From positions 1-44,319 of the forward strand of contig JAICNG010000024.1 of NCBI GenBank assembly GCA_025931335.1: DNA of 44,319 bases, written 5' to 3'. Every line of letters starts with the position of its first letter. The stretch's first letter is position 1. Below are positions 35,704-43,767 of the stretch, in pieces. The notes beneath the pieces were generated by a model. It was not told where the DNA came from. It saw only the letters and a list, made by a program, of their open reading frames with translations, and ran no database searches. This DNA is from Gemmatimonadaceae bacterium. GTDB taxonomy: Bacteria; Gemmatimonadota; Gemmatimonadetes; Gemmatimonadales; Gemmatimonadaceae. A program made the position numbers and the translations under genes.

Positions 35704-36981
35704 CTAGTCCACCCCAACCCGCTTCACGGCAATCTGCTCCGCCCGCCGCCCCTCGACCGACCGAACCGTGAACGTCGCGCCGCCGGCCGCCACGCGATCG
35801 CCCACGCGCGGCACGCGACCCAGCGTCCCGAACACGTAGCCGCCGATCGTCGCGAACTCGTCCTCGGGGACGGCCAGGCCTAACCGCTCGTTCAGCTCGC
35901 CGATGTTGAGGTCGCCCCCCACCAGCACCTCGCCGCCCCGCGCCTGCGCCGGCTCATCGCGCTCGTCGTGCTCGTCGAGAATCTCGCCGACGATCTCCTC
36001 GAGCAGGTCCTCCATCGTCACCACGCCGGCCGTCCCGCCGTACTCGTCGAGCACGATCGCCATGTGCTCCTTGAGGCGCTTGAAGTCGGAGAGCACTTCC
36101 TCGACCTCGCGCGTCCCCGGGATGAAATGCGCGGACCGGATCACCTGTCGCAGCGAGAACGGTCGCTCGCCATTCTCTCCCCGGAGCAACCCTGGCAGGA
36201 GATCCTTCGCCAGCAGGATGCCGATGATGTTGTCGATCGAGCCGTCGTAGACGGGAAAGCGAGACAGCCCGGTTTCGTCGACCACCCGGATCACGTCGGC
36301 GAGCGAGGCATCGACCGAGAGGGCGATGATATCGGTGCGCGGGGTCATCACCTCCCGTGCGTTCTTCTCGGAGAACTCGAACACGCCCTCGAGCAGGTCC
36401 GCATCGTCCGGGTCGATAGCGCCGCCGGCTTCGGCGCGCTCCACCAGTTGGCGCAGCTCACCGGGGAAGTGCATCGCATCTTCCTGGGTCGTCGTCTGCC
36501 CAACTCGCCGCGTGAGCGGTTGCGATGAGCGGTTCAACAGGAGCGTGAACGGATAGATGAGCCACGCGAAGACGAGTAGCGGTCCCGCGAGCATGCCGGC
36601 GATGCGCTCGGGCTGCGCGAGTGCCATGACGCGCGGAATGAACTGCCCGAACATGATGTGCAGGTATGCGACGATGAGCACGACGATCACCATCGCCGCG
36701 ATCGCGGCCACCGGCCGGCTGCCGACGAGGCGGAGCGCCGCGATTCCGTCCGCGAGGAGCCAGCCGAGGCCGAGGCTCGCGAGGGTAATCCCGGTCTGAC
36801 TGGCGGCGAGGAGCCGAGGGCGGTCGGTAAGGGCGCGCAGCGCCCATCGCGCGGTGTTCGATCCGCTGCGCGCGCGCGCCTCGAGCCGCGGACGGCGCGC
36901 GCGCACGAGCGCCGACTCGGCCGCGACGAAGAATGCGTTGAGTGCCACGAGGAGCACGGCCGCGACGAGGCGCAGGATCAC
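35704..36981 (-). CDS. CNNM/CorC-type membrane protein with CBS domains
   Basis: 425 residues from the GTG at 36981 (MILRLVAAVLLVALNAFFVA); the open frame continues upstream only through the hairpin and the shadow of the efflux gene. The N-terminal DUF21 membrane domain has three to four helices. A CBS pair follows with REVMTPRTDIIALSVDASL, LSRFPVYDGSIDNIIGILLA and MAIVLDEYGGTAGVVTMEDL. The C-terminal CorC_HlyC domain (GGDLNIGELNERLGLAVPED) completes it. Family members act in Mg or Co export or are called hemolysin-like; ion unknown here. Confidence 0.9.
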   Translation of the reverse strand: MILRLVAAVLLVALNAFFVAAESALVRARRPRLEARARSGSNTARWALRALTDRPRLLAASQTGITLASLGLGWLLADGIAALRLVGSRPVAAIAAMVIVVLIVAYLHIMFGQFIPRVMALAQPERIAGMLAGPLLVFAWLIYPFTLLLNRSSQPLTRRVGQTTTQEDAMHFPGELRQLVERAEAGGAIDPDDADLLEGVFEFSEKNAREVMTPRTDIIALSVDASLADVIRVVDETGLSRFPVYDGSIDNIIGILLAKDLLPGLLRGENGERPFSLRQVIRSAHFIPGTREVEEVLSDFKRLKEHMAIVLDEYGGTAGVVTMEDLLEEIVGEILDEHDERDEPAQARGGEVLVGGDLNIGELNERLGLAVPEDEFATIGGYVFGTLGRVPRVGDRVAAGGATFTVRSVEGRRAEQIAVKRVGVD

Positions 36982-36984
36982 GAC

Positions 36985-37086
36985 CCTAAGGTGCTCGAGG
37001 TGCTCGAGGTGCTCAAGGTGCTCGAGGAGTGACGTCGCCGGTCCCCCTTGACCACCTCGAGCACCTCGAGCACCTTGAGCACCTTG
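36985..37086. repeat. 9-base-word hairpin repeat (CTCGAG/CAC class) in a divergent gap
   Basis: The left arm 36988-37027 (GGTGCTCGAGGTGCTCGAGG and on) and the right arm 37046-37086 (ACCACCTCGAGCACCTCGAG and on) surround a short loop. The divergent genes start at 36981 (minus) and 37084 (plus), so the element fills the 102-base gap and overlaps the plus-strand TTG start. No promoter hexamers can be seen outside it. Confidence 0.9.
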
Positions 37087-37980
37087 ACTCACCACACCCA
37101 CTCCCACGGCGACCCGCGCGATCAGGTGCGCCGCCTGCGGCTGGCGCTCGCGATCACCGCCACCTTCCTCGTCGCGGAGGTCGTCGGGGGCATCCTCTCG
37201 AACTCGCTGGCGCTGCTGGCCGATGCCGGGCACATGCTCACCGACGTCGCGGCCATCGCGCTGTCGCTGTTCGTTGCCTGGTTCAGCCGGCAGCCGCACG
37301 ATCAGCGCCGCACCTTCGGCTACCTTCGCTGGGAAATCCTCGCCGCCTTTCTCAATGGTGCCACGCTGCTGCTCGTGTCGGCGTGGATCGCCATCGAGGC
37401 GGTGCTGCGACTCCGGCAGCCCGAGGCGGTCGAAAGCGGCTTGATGCTCGTGGTCGCCGTGGCGGGCGCTATCGCCAACATCGCCGCCGCGCTCGTGCTG
37501 CACCCGGCGAGCGAGACGAGCCTCAATCTGCGTGGCGCGTATCTCCACGTCGTCGGCGACCTGCTCGGCTCGGTGGCGACCGTCGTGGCCGCGCTCCTCG
37601 TGCGCTACACCGGCTGGCTCATCGCCGATCCGATCGCCTCGATCCTGGTGACGCTGCTCATCGTGCGCGGCGCCTGGCGCCTCGTGCGAGAATCGGTCGA
37701 CGTGCTGCTCGAGTCCACGCCGGCGCACATCGCGCTGGGGAGCGTGCGAAAGCAGCTCGAGGCGATCCCGGGGATCGAGTCGGTTCACGACCTGCACGTC
37801 TGGACGGTGACCTCGAACGTGGTCGCGATGAGCGTCCACGCCATCGTGCGAGAGCCGGAGCGCCATCAGCACGTATTAGAGCACGTTCATGATGCGATGC
37901 TCCTGTTCGGCATTCAGCACGTGACGGTGCAGCTGGAGCGCCGCGAGATGTACGAGCGGGAGCTGCATCTGCATCCCTGA
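37084..37980 (+). CDS. Cation diffusion facilitator family efflux protein
   Basis: Inner-membrane Zn/Co/Cd-type proton antiporter, 298 residues from the TTG at 37084 (MTHHTHSHGDPRDQ, a His-rich start typical of the family). Six membrane segments; the metal site in helix 2 reads SLALLADAGHMLTDVAAIAL with HxxxD, and the helix 5 partner reads AYLHVVGDLLGSVATVVAAL with HxxxD. A C-terminal cytoplasmic domain (SVHDLHVWTVTSNVVAMSVH) completes it. An earlier in-frame TTG at 37048 would translate the repeat arm as SSTSST units and is unlikely. Confidence 0.92.
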   Translation: MTHHTHSHGDPRDQVRRLRLALAITATFLVAEVVGGILSNSLALLADAGHMLTDVAAIALSLFVAWFSRQPHDQRRTFGYLRWEILAAFLNGATLLLVSAWIAIEAVLRLRQPEAVESGLMLVVAVAGAIANIAAALVLHPASETSLNLRGAYLHVVGDLLGSVATVVAALLVRYTGWLIADPIASILVTLLIVRGAWRLVRESVDVLLESTPAHIALGSVRKQLEAIPGIESVHDLHVWTVTSNVVAMSVHAIVREPERHQHVLEHVHDAMLLFGIQHVTVQLERREMYERELHLHP

Positions 37981-38108
37981 GCGACCGGTGGCAGTCGTTG
38001 CGACCGGGCATCCTGCCCGGACATGCGGGCCCGCGTCCAATCCTCGCGATGGTGGTGACTGCCTGACGCGGTGGTGCGTCCTTGAGGGACTCTCGCTCCC
38101 TCTCGCGC

Positions 38109-38573
38109 ATGCACGAGTTTCGCATCGAGAAAGATCGCTGTACCGTGCACCTGTCGCTCGTGAGCGGAGAGACGATCACGGGGGCGATGTTCCTTCAGCA
38201 CACGGACGAGGGCAACCCGCGGCGCGAGAGCGCGCGCGACGTGCTGAACTCGACCGAGCGCTTTTTTCCGGTCGAAACGCCCGACGGCGAGACGCTGCTC
38301 GTCGCGAAGGACCGTGTCGTCGAGGTCCTCGCCGACTCCCCCGACGATGACGACGAGCTGCGGCGCGCGAGCGCCCGCTCGGCGCTCCTCGACGTCGTGC
38401 TGTCCGGTGGCGTCGTGCGATCGGGCACGGTGCTGCTCGAGATGCCTGCTGGCCAGCCCCGCCTGCTCGACTATCTGAACCGGTTGTCCGATCGGTTTCT
38501 CGTGTTGTACGAGACCGACGGTACACGACTGCTCAATCGCGCGCTCATCGAGCGCGTTCTCCCCCGAGACTGA
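38109..38573 (+). CDS. Uncharacterised protein coupled to PilT-like ATPase
   Basis: 154 residues from the ATG at 38109; I do not recognise the family. No signal peptide or membrane segment. The sequence is two similar beta-rich halves: IEKDRCTVHLSLVSGETITG near the start, and DVVLSGGVVRSGTVLLEM in the second half, each followed by an aromatic-hydrophobic strand ending in a V-E/R-V type turn (FFPVETPDGETLLVAKDRVV; FLVLYETDGTRLLNRALIE). An acidic linker PDDDDEL lies between. The stop overlaps the PilT-like start by one base (TGATG), so a role with the motor protein is likely. The 128 bases upstream hold only short dyads. Confidence 0.75.
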   Translation: MHEFRIEKDRCTVHLSLVSGETITGAMFLQHTDEGNPRRESARDVLNSTERFFPVETPDGETLLVAKDRVVEVLADSPDDDDELRRASARSALLDVVLSGGVVRSGTVLLEMPAGQPRLLDYLNRLSDRFLVLYETDGTRLLNRALIERVLPRD

Positions 38574-40156
38574 TGCCTCAACTCGACCGTTTTCTCGCCG
38601 TGCTGGTGACCAATCACGGGACGGCGCTGCATCTCGTGACTGATGACGTCGCCAGGCTCGAGATCGGCGGCGTGCCGCGCCCCGTGACGAAGCAGCCGTT
38701 CACGTCGGCCCAGGTGCTCGCGCTGCTGCGCGAGATCGCCACGCCCGACGCCGCGGAGCGCCTCGACCAGGGGCAGGGCGCGATGTTCCCGTACTCGTGT
38801 GCGGACGGCGCGTTCGCCGTGACCGCCACGGTGTCGGACGGCCGCCTCACGGCGACCCTCGTGCCTGACGACGGAGCGGACGCCGCGCCGGCGGACCCAG
38901 GCCCCGCGCCGGCAGCGGCGTCCGCGAATGGCGCCGCCCGCCCCCTGACGATGGGAACCGCGAGCGTCTCGGCGAGTGGCAATGACGCGGCCCGCGCCGA
39001 GATCGATGCGCTGCTGCGGCAGCTCGTCGACAAGAGCGGATCGGACCTGCATCTGCGAGTGGGAGAGCCGCCGATCATCCGCATGCACGGGGAGATGAAG
39101 CGTCTCGATGCCGCGCAGCCGCTCACCAACGAGCGGCTCGAGTCAATGCTCCTCGCGATCATGCCCGATCGCAACCGCCGCGAGTACACGGAGCTGAACG
39201 ACACCGACTTCGCGTACGAGATCACCGGCCTCGCCCGATTTCGCTGCAACGCGCTGCGTGACCGGAAGGGCGCCGGCGCGGTCGCGCGCGTGATTCCGGC
39301 CACCGTCGTCACCGCCGATCAGCTGGGACTCTCGACCGAAGTGCAGCAGCTCTGCTTCCTCACCAAGGGGCTCGTCCTGGTGACCGGACCGACGGGCTCC
39401 GGCAAGTCGACCACGCTCTGCGCGCTCGTCGACCTGATCAATCGGTCACGAACGGATCACGTCATCACCATCGAAGACCCGATCGAGTTCGTGCATCCGA
39501 ACAAGAGCTGCCTGATCACGCAGCGTCAGGTGGGCGTGCACACCTCGTCGTTCAAGCACGCGCTCCGCGCCGCATTGCGCGAGGATCCCGACATTGTGCT
39601 GGTGGGCGAGCTTCGCGATCTCGAGACGATGTCGATCGCGATCGAGACCGCGGAAACCGGTCACCTCGTCTTCGGCACGCTCCACACCACCACCGCGTCG
39701 AGCACGATCGATCGCATCATCGACCAGTTCCCGCCGGATCGGCAGGAGCAGATTCGCGTGATGCTGTCCGAGTCACTCAAGGGTGTGATCTCGCAGACGC
39801 TCTGCAAGAAGATCGGCGGTGGGCGCGTGGCCGCGCGCGAGATCCTGCTCTCGATTCCCGCCGTGTCGAACCTCATCCGGGAGGGGAAGACCTTTCAGAT
39901 CCCCTCGATCATGCAGACCTCCCGCCGCCTCGGCATGGTGACGCTCAACGACGCGCTGATCGAGCTGGTCGACAAGCGCCAGGTCGAGCCTCGTGAGGCA
40001 TATCTCAAGGCGGTCGACAAGATCGTGTTCGCGAACATGCTCAAGCAGCGTGGGCACGACGTGTCGTGGCTCGAGATGCTCGACCCGTCCGCGAGTCCGC
40101 CAGCGAAAGCAGAGCCCCAGAAGGCGGGGGCGAGGCCCGTCGCGGCGAAACGCTGA
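38573..40156 (+). CDS. PilT-like type IV pilus retraction ATPase with extra N-terminal domain
   Basis: 527 residues, about 150 longer than usual PilT. The C-terminal ~380 residues are a PilT/PilU ATPase: N-domain motif DKSGSDLHLRVGEPPIIRMH near residues 155-175, Walker A GPTGSGKSTT near 269-278, Asp box ITIEDPIEFVH, Walker B IVLVGELRDLETM, His box TGHLVFGTLHT, and NLIREGKTFQIPS. The first ~110 residues form a separate domain (LDRFLAVLVTNHGTALHLVT) resembling a degenerate copy of the PilT N-domain, joined by an Ala/Pro linker. It probably retracts pili or acts as a regulator. Confidence 0.9.
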   Translation: MPQLDRFLAVLVTNHGTALHLVTDDVARLEIGGVPRPVTKQPFTSAQVLALLREIATPDAAERLDQGQGAMFPYSCADGAFAVTATVSDGRLTATLVPDDGADAAPADPGPAPAAASANGAARPLTMGTASVSASGNDAARAEIDALLRQLVDKSGSDLHLRVGEPPIIRMHGEMKRLDAAQPLTNERLESMLLAIMPDRNRREYTELNDTDFAYEITGLARFRCNALRDRKGAGAVARVIPATVVTADQLGLSTEVQQLCFLTKGLVLVTGPTGSGKSTTLCALVDLINRSRTDHVITIEDPIEFVHPNKSCLITQRQVGVHTSSFKHALRAALREDPDIVLVGELRDLETMSIAIETAETGHLVFGTLHTTTASSTIDRIIDQFPPDRQEQIRVMLSESLKGVISQTLCKKIGGGRVAAREILLSIPAVSNLIREGKTFQIPSIMQTSRRLGMVTLNDALIELVDKRQVEPREAYLKAVDKIVFANMLKQRGHDVSWLEMLDPSASPPAKAEPQKAGARPVAAKR

Positions 40157-40159
40157 GAT

Positions 40160-40300
40160 CAAAGTCCGCAGACGTCAGGGACCAGACGTCAGACGTCAGT
40201 AGTCAGAAAAAAACCGCGGGGGGCCGCCTACTCGGCTGCCCGCGGGTTTTTCTGACAACTGATTCCTGATGTCTGACCCCTGACGTCTGCGGACGTTACC
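40160..40300. repeat. Hairpin repeat (AGACGTCAG class) around a bidirectional terminator
   Basis: The outer arms 40163-40201 (GTCCGCAGACGTCAGGGACC and on) and about 40257-40296 (complement, TGTCTGACCCCTGACGTCTG and on) pair over about 40 bases, with a word of about 8 bases. They enclose the terminator at 40202-40256. The element fills the 150-base gap between convergent pilT-like and BON genes. Confidence 0.92.
40202..40256. terminator. Bidirectional intrinsic terminator
   Basis: GTCAGAAAAAAACCGCGGG at 40202-40220 pairs with CCCGCGGGTTTTTCTGAC at 40239-40256 over an 18-base loop that can pair further (GGCCGCC/GGCTGCC). The GC stem flanked by A-run and T-run serves both convergent genes. Confidence 0.88.
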
Positions 40301-40306
40301 CCCCTT

Positions 40307-40966
40307 TCAGGCGACTCCCTTGTCCTCGACGGTGAGCTCGGACTTGACCCCCCTGACCCCCGCCACCTCCCACGCATCATCCGTCGCGTATCTGACTTCC
40401 TCGTAGCTCGGGAGCGTGCCGCGCAGCGTGACGACCCCGTCCTCGACATCGACGGCGATCCGCTGGGCATCGACCCACGTGTCGTAGAACAGCGCCTCCT
40501 CCACCTCCGCCCGCACCTCGCCGTCGTCGCGGCGGAGCGTGTCGAGGCGGTGCGCGTAGGGACCACGAGCGGTCCGGTGAGGACCATAAATGCGGCTCTG
40601 GAGCTGCGCCTGCGTGACGTAGAAGCTGCGCGAGTGCCGGAGAACGCCTTGCCCGCCGTAGAGGTGCGGGATGCGGGGCTGTGTGGGGTCTGTCTCTGGA
40701 GGGGTTCCGTCGATCGTCCGCGTCGTGGCCTCGAACATCCCGGGCTCCTCTCGCCACGCGCCGGCCGGCACATCGCTGGGAAGCTGGGCTGGATCATCGG
40801 GGGCAACGCCTCGCGGGTGTTCACCGTGCTGCGCTCCGCGGGGCCGATCGTATTCCTCTCGTGCTGCATACCCGTAGCCACCGAGCACCTCACCCCCTCG
40901 CATGTAGTCATGACCATATCCACGGCCGAGGGGGTACTCCGTTCGCCCAGCTTCGTCATGTTCCAT
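40307..40966 (-). CDS. BON-domain protein with Gly/Tyr/Arg-rich N-terminus
   Basis: 219 residues from the ATG at 40966. The first ~75 residues are charged and rich in Gly, Tyr and Arg (RGYGHDYMRGGEVLGGYGYA), without a signal peptide. The middle is Pro-rich. The C-terminal ~70 residues form a BON domain: VRAEVEEALFYDTWVDAQRI, then AVDVEDGVVTLRGTLPSYEE and VAGVRGVKSELTV. BON domains bind lipid or polysaccharide surfaces; role here unknown, with stress or envelope protection only a guess. It ends at the terminator element. Confidence 0.82.
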   Translation of the reverse strand: MEHDEAGRTEYPLGRGYGHDYMRGGEVLGGYGYAAREEYDRPRGAQHGEHPRGVAPDDPAQLPSDVPAGAWREEPGMFEATTRTIDGTPPETDPTQPRIPHLYGGQGVLRHSRSFYVTQAQLQSRIYGPHRTARGPYAHRLDTLRRDDGEVRAEVEEALFYDTWVDAQRIAVDVEDGVVTLRGTLPSYEEVRYATDDAWEVAGVRGVKSELTVEDKGVA

Positions 40967-41033
40967 GGCGCACCTCCAGCGAATGAGACATGCCCACGGA
41001 CGCCGCACCGTCCGTGCCATTCACCTGTCGCGC

Positions 41034-41063
41034 TTGTAGGCGGGACAGGCGCCCGGGTATCTT
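41034..41063 (+). promoter_or_regulatory. Candidate promoter of typA, possibly leaderless
   Basis: TTGTAG at 41034-41039 and TATCTT at 41058-41063 with an 18-base spacer. A transcript starting about seven bases later would begin at or next to the typA ATG (41073). No Shine-Dalgarno sequence is present. Match to consensus is moderate. Confidence 0.45.
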
Positions 41064-41072
41064 TCTCAGTCT

Positions 41073-42914
41073 ATGCAGATTCGCAACATCGCCATCATCG
41101 CGCACGTCGATCACGGCAAGACCACCCTCGTCGACAAGATGCTCCGCCAGGCAGGCGCGTTCCGCGAGAACCAGGTGGTTCAGGAGCGTGTGATGGACTC
41201 CAACCCGCTGGAACGTGAGCGGGGCATCACGATCCTGGCCAAGAATACGTCAGTGAGATGGGGTGGCGTCAAGATCAATATCGTCGATACCCCCGGCCAC
41301 GCCGATTTCGGCGGCGAGGTCGAGCGCATCCTTCGCATGGTCGACGGCGTGTTGCTCGTCGTCGACGCTTTCGATGGCCCGATGCCGCAAACGCGCTTCG
41401 TCCTTGGAAAAGCGCTCGGCCTGGGCCGCCGGCCGATCGTCGTCATCAACAAGATCGACCGCCCCGGCGCGGACCCCATGCGCGTGCACGATGAGGTGCT
41501 CGATCTCCTCATCGAGCTCGAGGCCGATCACGCGCAGCTCGACGCCCCGGTCGTCTACGCCTCGGCGCGCGACGGGACGGCGACGCTCGATCTCGACGAG
41601 CCGCTCAGCGATCTCACACCGCTGTTCCAGTCGATCATCGATCACGTTCCGCCCCCACCGAGCGACGCGACGCAGCCGTTTCAGATGCTCGTGTCGACGA
41701 TCGACTATTCTCCGTACCTCGGCCGCCTCGGGATCGGGCGCATTGAGCGCGGAAAGGTGCAGGTGGGAGAGCTGGTCGCCCTCCTGCCGCTCGAGCCGTC
41801 GCGGCCGATCGAGCAGGCGCGCGTGACGAGGCTGTTCGGATTCGAGGGACTCGAGCGGGTGGAGCTGTCGTCGGCCGACGCGGGGGAGATCGTCTGCCTC
41901 GCCGGCCTCGAGGGGGTCGAGATCGGGCTCACCGTCGCGGATGTGGAGCATCCGGATCGCCTCGAGGGCATCGCCGTCGAGGAGCCGACGATCTCGGTGG
42001 ATGTCATCGTCAACAACTCGCCGTTCGCCGGCAAGGAAGGGAAGTTCGTCACCTCGCGCCAGGTGCGTGAGCGCCTGTATCGTGAGCTGGAGCGCAACGT
42101 CGCCCTGCGTGTGGAGGACACGGACTCCACCGATACCTGGAAGGTCTCGGGGCGCGGCGAGCTGCATCTCTCGATCCTGATGGAGACGATGCGTCGAGAG
42201 GGGTACGAGTTCCAGGTGTCGCGCCCGCGTGTGATCACCCGCCACGGTCCGCGCGGTGAGTTACTGGAGCCATACGAAGAGCTGGCGATCGACGTCCCCG
42301 AGGAGTACCTCGGCACGGTGATGGAGAAGTTGGGGCCTCGTCGCGCCGAGATGATCGAGATGAAGAACCCCGGCGAGGGGATGGTGCGAATGTTGTATCG
42401 CATCCCCGCCCGCGGATTGTTCGGCTATCGCTCGGAGTTCCTCACCGATACGCGGGGAACCGGGCTCCTTCACCATCGCTTTCTGGACTACGGGCCATGG
42501 GCCGGTCCGCTGGCGGGGCGGAAGCGGGGAACGTACGTGTCGATGGAGAATGGCGTCGCCGTGGCGTTCGCCCTCTTCAACCTGTCGGAGCGATCGACCA
42601 TGTTCGTGAGCCCCGGGACGCCGGTGTACGAGGGGATGATCATCGGGGAGAACTCGCGGCCCGGGGATCTGGACGTCAACCCGACGAAGGAAAAGAAGCT
42701 GACCAACATGCGGACCACCGCGAGCGACGAGAACATTCAGCTGGAGCCGCCGCGGGAGTTGACTTTGGAAGGCGCTCTGGAGTACATCGAGGACGACGAG
42801 CTCATCGAGATCACGCCGCAGTCCATTCGCTTGCGGAAGCGCATGCTGAAGGCGAACGATCGGAAGAAGCTCAGTCGCGAGGCGAAGCGTGAGCGCGAGC
42901 GCGCGTCGCTCTAG
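41073..42914 (+). CDS. typA: Ribosome-associated GTPase TypA/BipA
   Basis: 613-residue translational GTPase that binds the ribosome and supports assembly and stress adaptation. G1 [16 protein letters not shown]2 [21 protein letters not shown]3 [16 protein letters not shown]4 [10 protein letters not shown] and the BipA-specific C-terminal part ([40 protein letters not shown]) are visible. Length matches the family. The ATG start follows a possible promoter by only nine bases. The acidic protein gene follows after 33 bases. Confidence 0.97.
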   Translation: MQIRNIAIIAHVDHGKTTLVDKMLRQAGAFRENQVVQERVMDSNPLERERGITILAKNTSVRWGGVKINIVDTPGHADFGGEVERILRMVDGVLLVVDAFDGPMPQTRFVLGKALGLGRRPIVVINKIDRPGADPMRVHDEVLDLLIELEADHAQLDAPVVYASARDGTATLDLDEPLSDLTPLFQSIIDHVPPPPSDATQPFQMLVSTIDYSPYLGRLGIGRIERGKVQVGELVALLPLEPSRPIEQARVTRLFGFEGLERVELSSADAGEIVCLAGLEGVEIGLTVADVEHPDRLEGIAVEEPTISVDVIVNNSPFAGKEGKFVTSRQVRERLYRELERNVALRVEDTDSTDTWKVSGRGELHLSILMETMRREGYEFQVSRPRVITRHGPRGELLEPYEELAIDVPEEYLGTVMEKLGPRRAEMIEMKNPGEGMVRMLYRIPARGLFGYRSEFLTDTRGTGLLHHRFLDYGPWAGPLAGRKRGTYVSMENGVAVAFALFNLSERSTMFVSPGTPVYEGMIIGENSRPGDLDVNPTKEKKLTNMRTTASDENIQLEPPRELTLEGALEYIEDDELIEITPQSIRLRKRMLKANDRKKLSREAKRERERASL

Positions 42915-42947
42915 TCATCGGAACCATTCTTCCAGGAGATCGCGGTT

Positions 42948-43277
42948 ATGTCAGGCGAGTTCGAGTCGTTGACGTCGGCGCGGGCACCGGGGCGCAGCGA
43001 CGACGACCTGGACGAGGAGCCTCTCGACGAGGACGACGACGATCTCGACGAGGAGGATGATGACGAGCTCGACGATGATGATGAGTTCGACGACGAGTTC
43101 GATCTGGATGATGATGAGGACGATGACGACCTCGATGACGACGATCTCGATGACGACGAGGACGAGGATGACGACGACCTCGACCTCGACGACGATCTGA
43201 TCGAGCTCGACGACGAGTACGATGACGAGGAGGAGCACCGGCCGAAGCCGGGGCATCCGCCGAGATACGACGAGTAG
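42948..43277 (+). CDS. Extremely acidic Asp/Glu-rich protein
   Basis: 109 residues. AGGAG at 42934-42938 is well placed for the ATG at 42948. From about residue 18 to 96 roughly four of five residues are Asp or Glu, broken by regularly placed Leu, Phe, Ile and Tyr (DDLDEEPLDEDDDDLDEE and similar). The start is ordinary (MSGEFESLTSARAPGR) and the end is short and basic/proline-containing (HRPKPGHPPRYDE). No family recognised. It could mimic nucleic acid, bind cations or basic proteins, or act on RNA polymerase; none is shown. The plus-strand reading is supported by ribosome site and position; the other frames are shadows. Confidence 0.75.
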   Translation: MSGEFESLTSARAPGRSDDDLDEEPLDEDDDDLDEEDDDELDDDDEFDDEFDLDDDEDDDDLDDDDLDDDEDEDDDDLDLDDDLIELDDEYDDEEEHRPKPGHPPRYDE

Positions 43278-43318
43278 AAGGGGTCGAGCGATCGGGGGGG
43301 TCGAGGGATCGAGGGCGC
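43278..43318. repeat. Single-armed GGGTCGAGG tandem run
   Basis: Direct copies of the GGGATCGAG word (GGGGTCGAGCGATCGGGG, GGGTCGAGGGATCGAGGG) directly after the acidic protein's stop codon. No opposite arm is close by; the next same-class element begins at 43530, beyond the small lipoprotein gene. Confidence 0.8.
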
Positions 43319-43354
43319 CATGGTGGCATCACGCGCGGGGAGCATGGAGGAGCG

Positions 43355-43528
43355 ATGATTCGCAAGACGGCGATGGCGGTGGCGGCGGTCTCGTTGGTCG
43401 CGCTCGCGGCGTGCGAGCGGCGTGACGGCGGCGATGACACGACCGTTCGTATCCGGACGGGAACGGACACGGTGACGGACACGGTGCGGGACACGATCCG
43501 CGATACCGTGAGGGATACGACGAGATAG
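43355..43528 (+). CDS. Tiny lipoprotein with DTVR repeats
   Basis: 57 residues, ATG at 43355 preceded by GGAGG at 43346-43350. The signal peptide MIRKTAMAVAAVSLVALAAC ends in a lipobox LAAC, giving a mature Cys-anchored chain of 38 residues. That chain has a charged spacer (ERRDGGDDTTVRIRTG) and then a tetrapeptide repeat TDTVTDTVRDTIRDTVRDTT. No family recognised. The alternating Asp/Arg pattern with a beta-branched residue suggests an extended or coiled structure. Likely membrane-anchored; function unknown. Confidence 0.72.
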   Translation: MIRKTAMAVAAVSLVALAACERRDGGDDTTVRIRTGTDTVTDTVRDTIRDTVRDTTR

Positions 43529-43529
43529 A

Positions 43530-43688
43530 AGGGGTCGAAGGGATCGTAGGGCTCAAAGGGGTGGACAGGCGCGACGGTGAAACCGCCGCGCTCGTGATGA
43601 GCGAACGGGCCGTGCGTTGCACGGCCCGTTCGCCTTTCCACCCCGTCGATCCCTTCGATCCCTTCGATCCCTTCGCGCCCTTGAGCCT
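43530..43688. repeat. 9-base-word hairpin repeat (GGGATCGAA class) enclosing a terminator
   Basis: The left arm 43530-43565 (GGGGTCGAAGGGATCGTAGG and on) and the right arm 43637-43688 (CCACCCCGTCGATCCCTTCG and on, four TTCGATCCC units) flank the terminator at 43601-43638. The right arm is longer than the left by one or two units. It separates the lipoprotein gene from the rRNA promoter. Confidence 0.88.
43601..43638 (+). terminator. Intrinsic terminator upstream of rRNA promoter
   Basis: A 15-base perfect stem GCGAACGGGCCGTGC / GCACGGCCCGTTCGC with loop GTT, followed by CTTTCC. It would isolate the rRNA operon from upstream transcription. The T-run is short. Confidence 0.75.
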
Positions 43689-43702
43689 CTCGCTCCCTGC
43701 TC

Positions 43703-43730
43703 TTGAAATCGCGATGGACTCGACTATAAT
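43703..43730 (+). promoter_or_regulatory. rRNA operon promoter
   Basis: TTGAAA at 43703-43708 and a perfect TATAAT at 43725-43730, spacer 16 bases, about 180 bases upstream of 16S. This is the clearest sigma-70-type promoter in the window and its place before the rRNA leader supports it. The GGATTCCCC that follows leads into a small stem at 43738-43753. Confidence 0.85.
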
Positions 43731-43737
43731 CAGGATT

Positions 43738-43767
43738 CCCCGCACCCGCGGGGAGCTGTTTGACAAT
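43738..43767 (+). promoter_or_regulatory. rRNA leader stem and boxA-like antitermination site
   Basis: A 6-base stem CCCCGC-ACCC-GCGGGG at 43738-43753 (boxB-like position) is followed at once by GCTGTTTGACAAT at 43755-43767, close to the bacterial boxA consensus TGCTCTTTAACA bound by NusB/S10. This is the usual order in rRNA leaders. The remaining leader to 43911 shows only partial dyads, probably for RNase III processing. Confidence 0.7.

Noticed and set aside
36982-37872. N-terminal extension of the CorC-type protein to 722 residues
   Set aside because: The extra part reads through the hairpin (LEHLEHLEH) and the antisense strand of the cation efflux gene.
37981-38108. Possible further hairpin element upstream of the two-repeat protein gene
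   Set aside because: Only short dyads (GGCAGTC/GACTGCC and GGGCATCCTGCCCG) are present; no tandem-word arms, so it was not listed as a member of the family.
42951-43256. Minus-strand Val/Ile-rich frame and Ser-rich frames opposite the acidic gene
   Set aside because: They are reverse readings of the Asp/Glu codons (GAC/GAT/GAG); the plus strand has the ribosome site and sensible ends.
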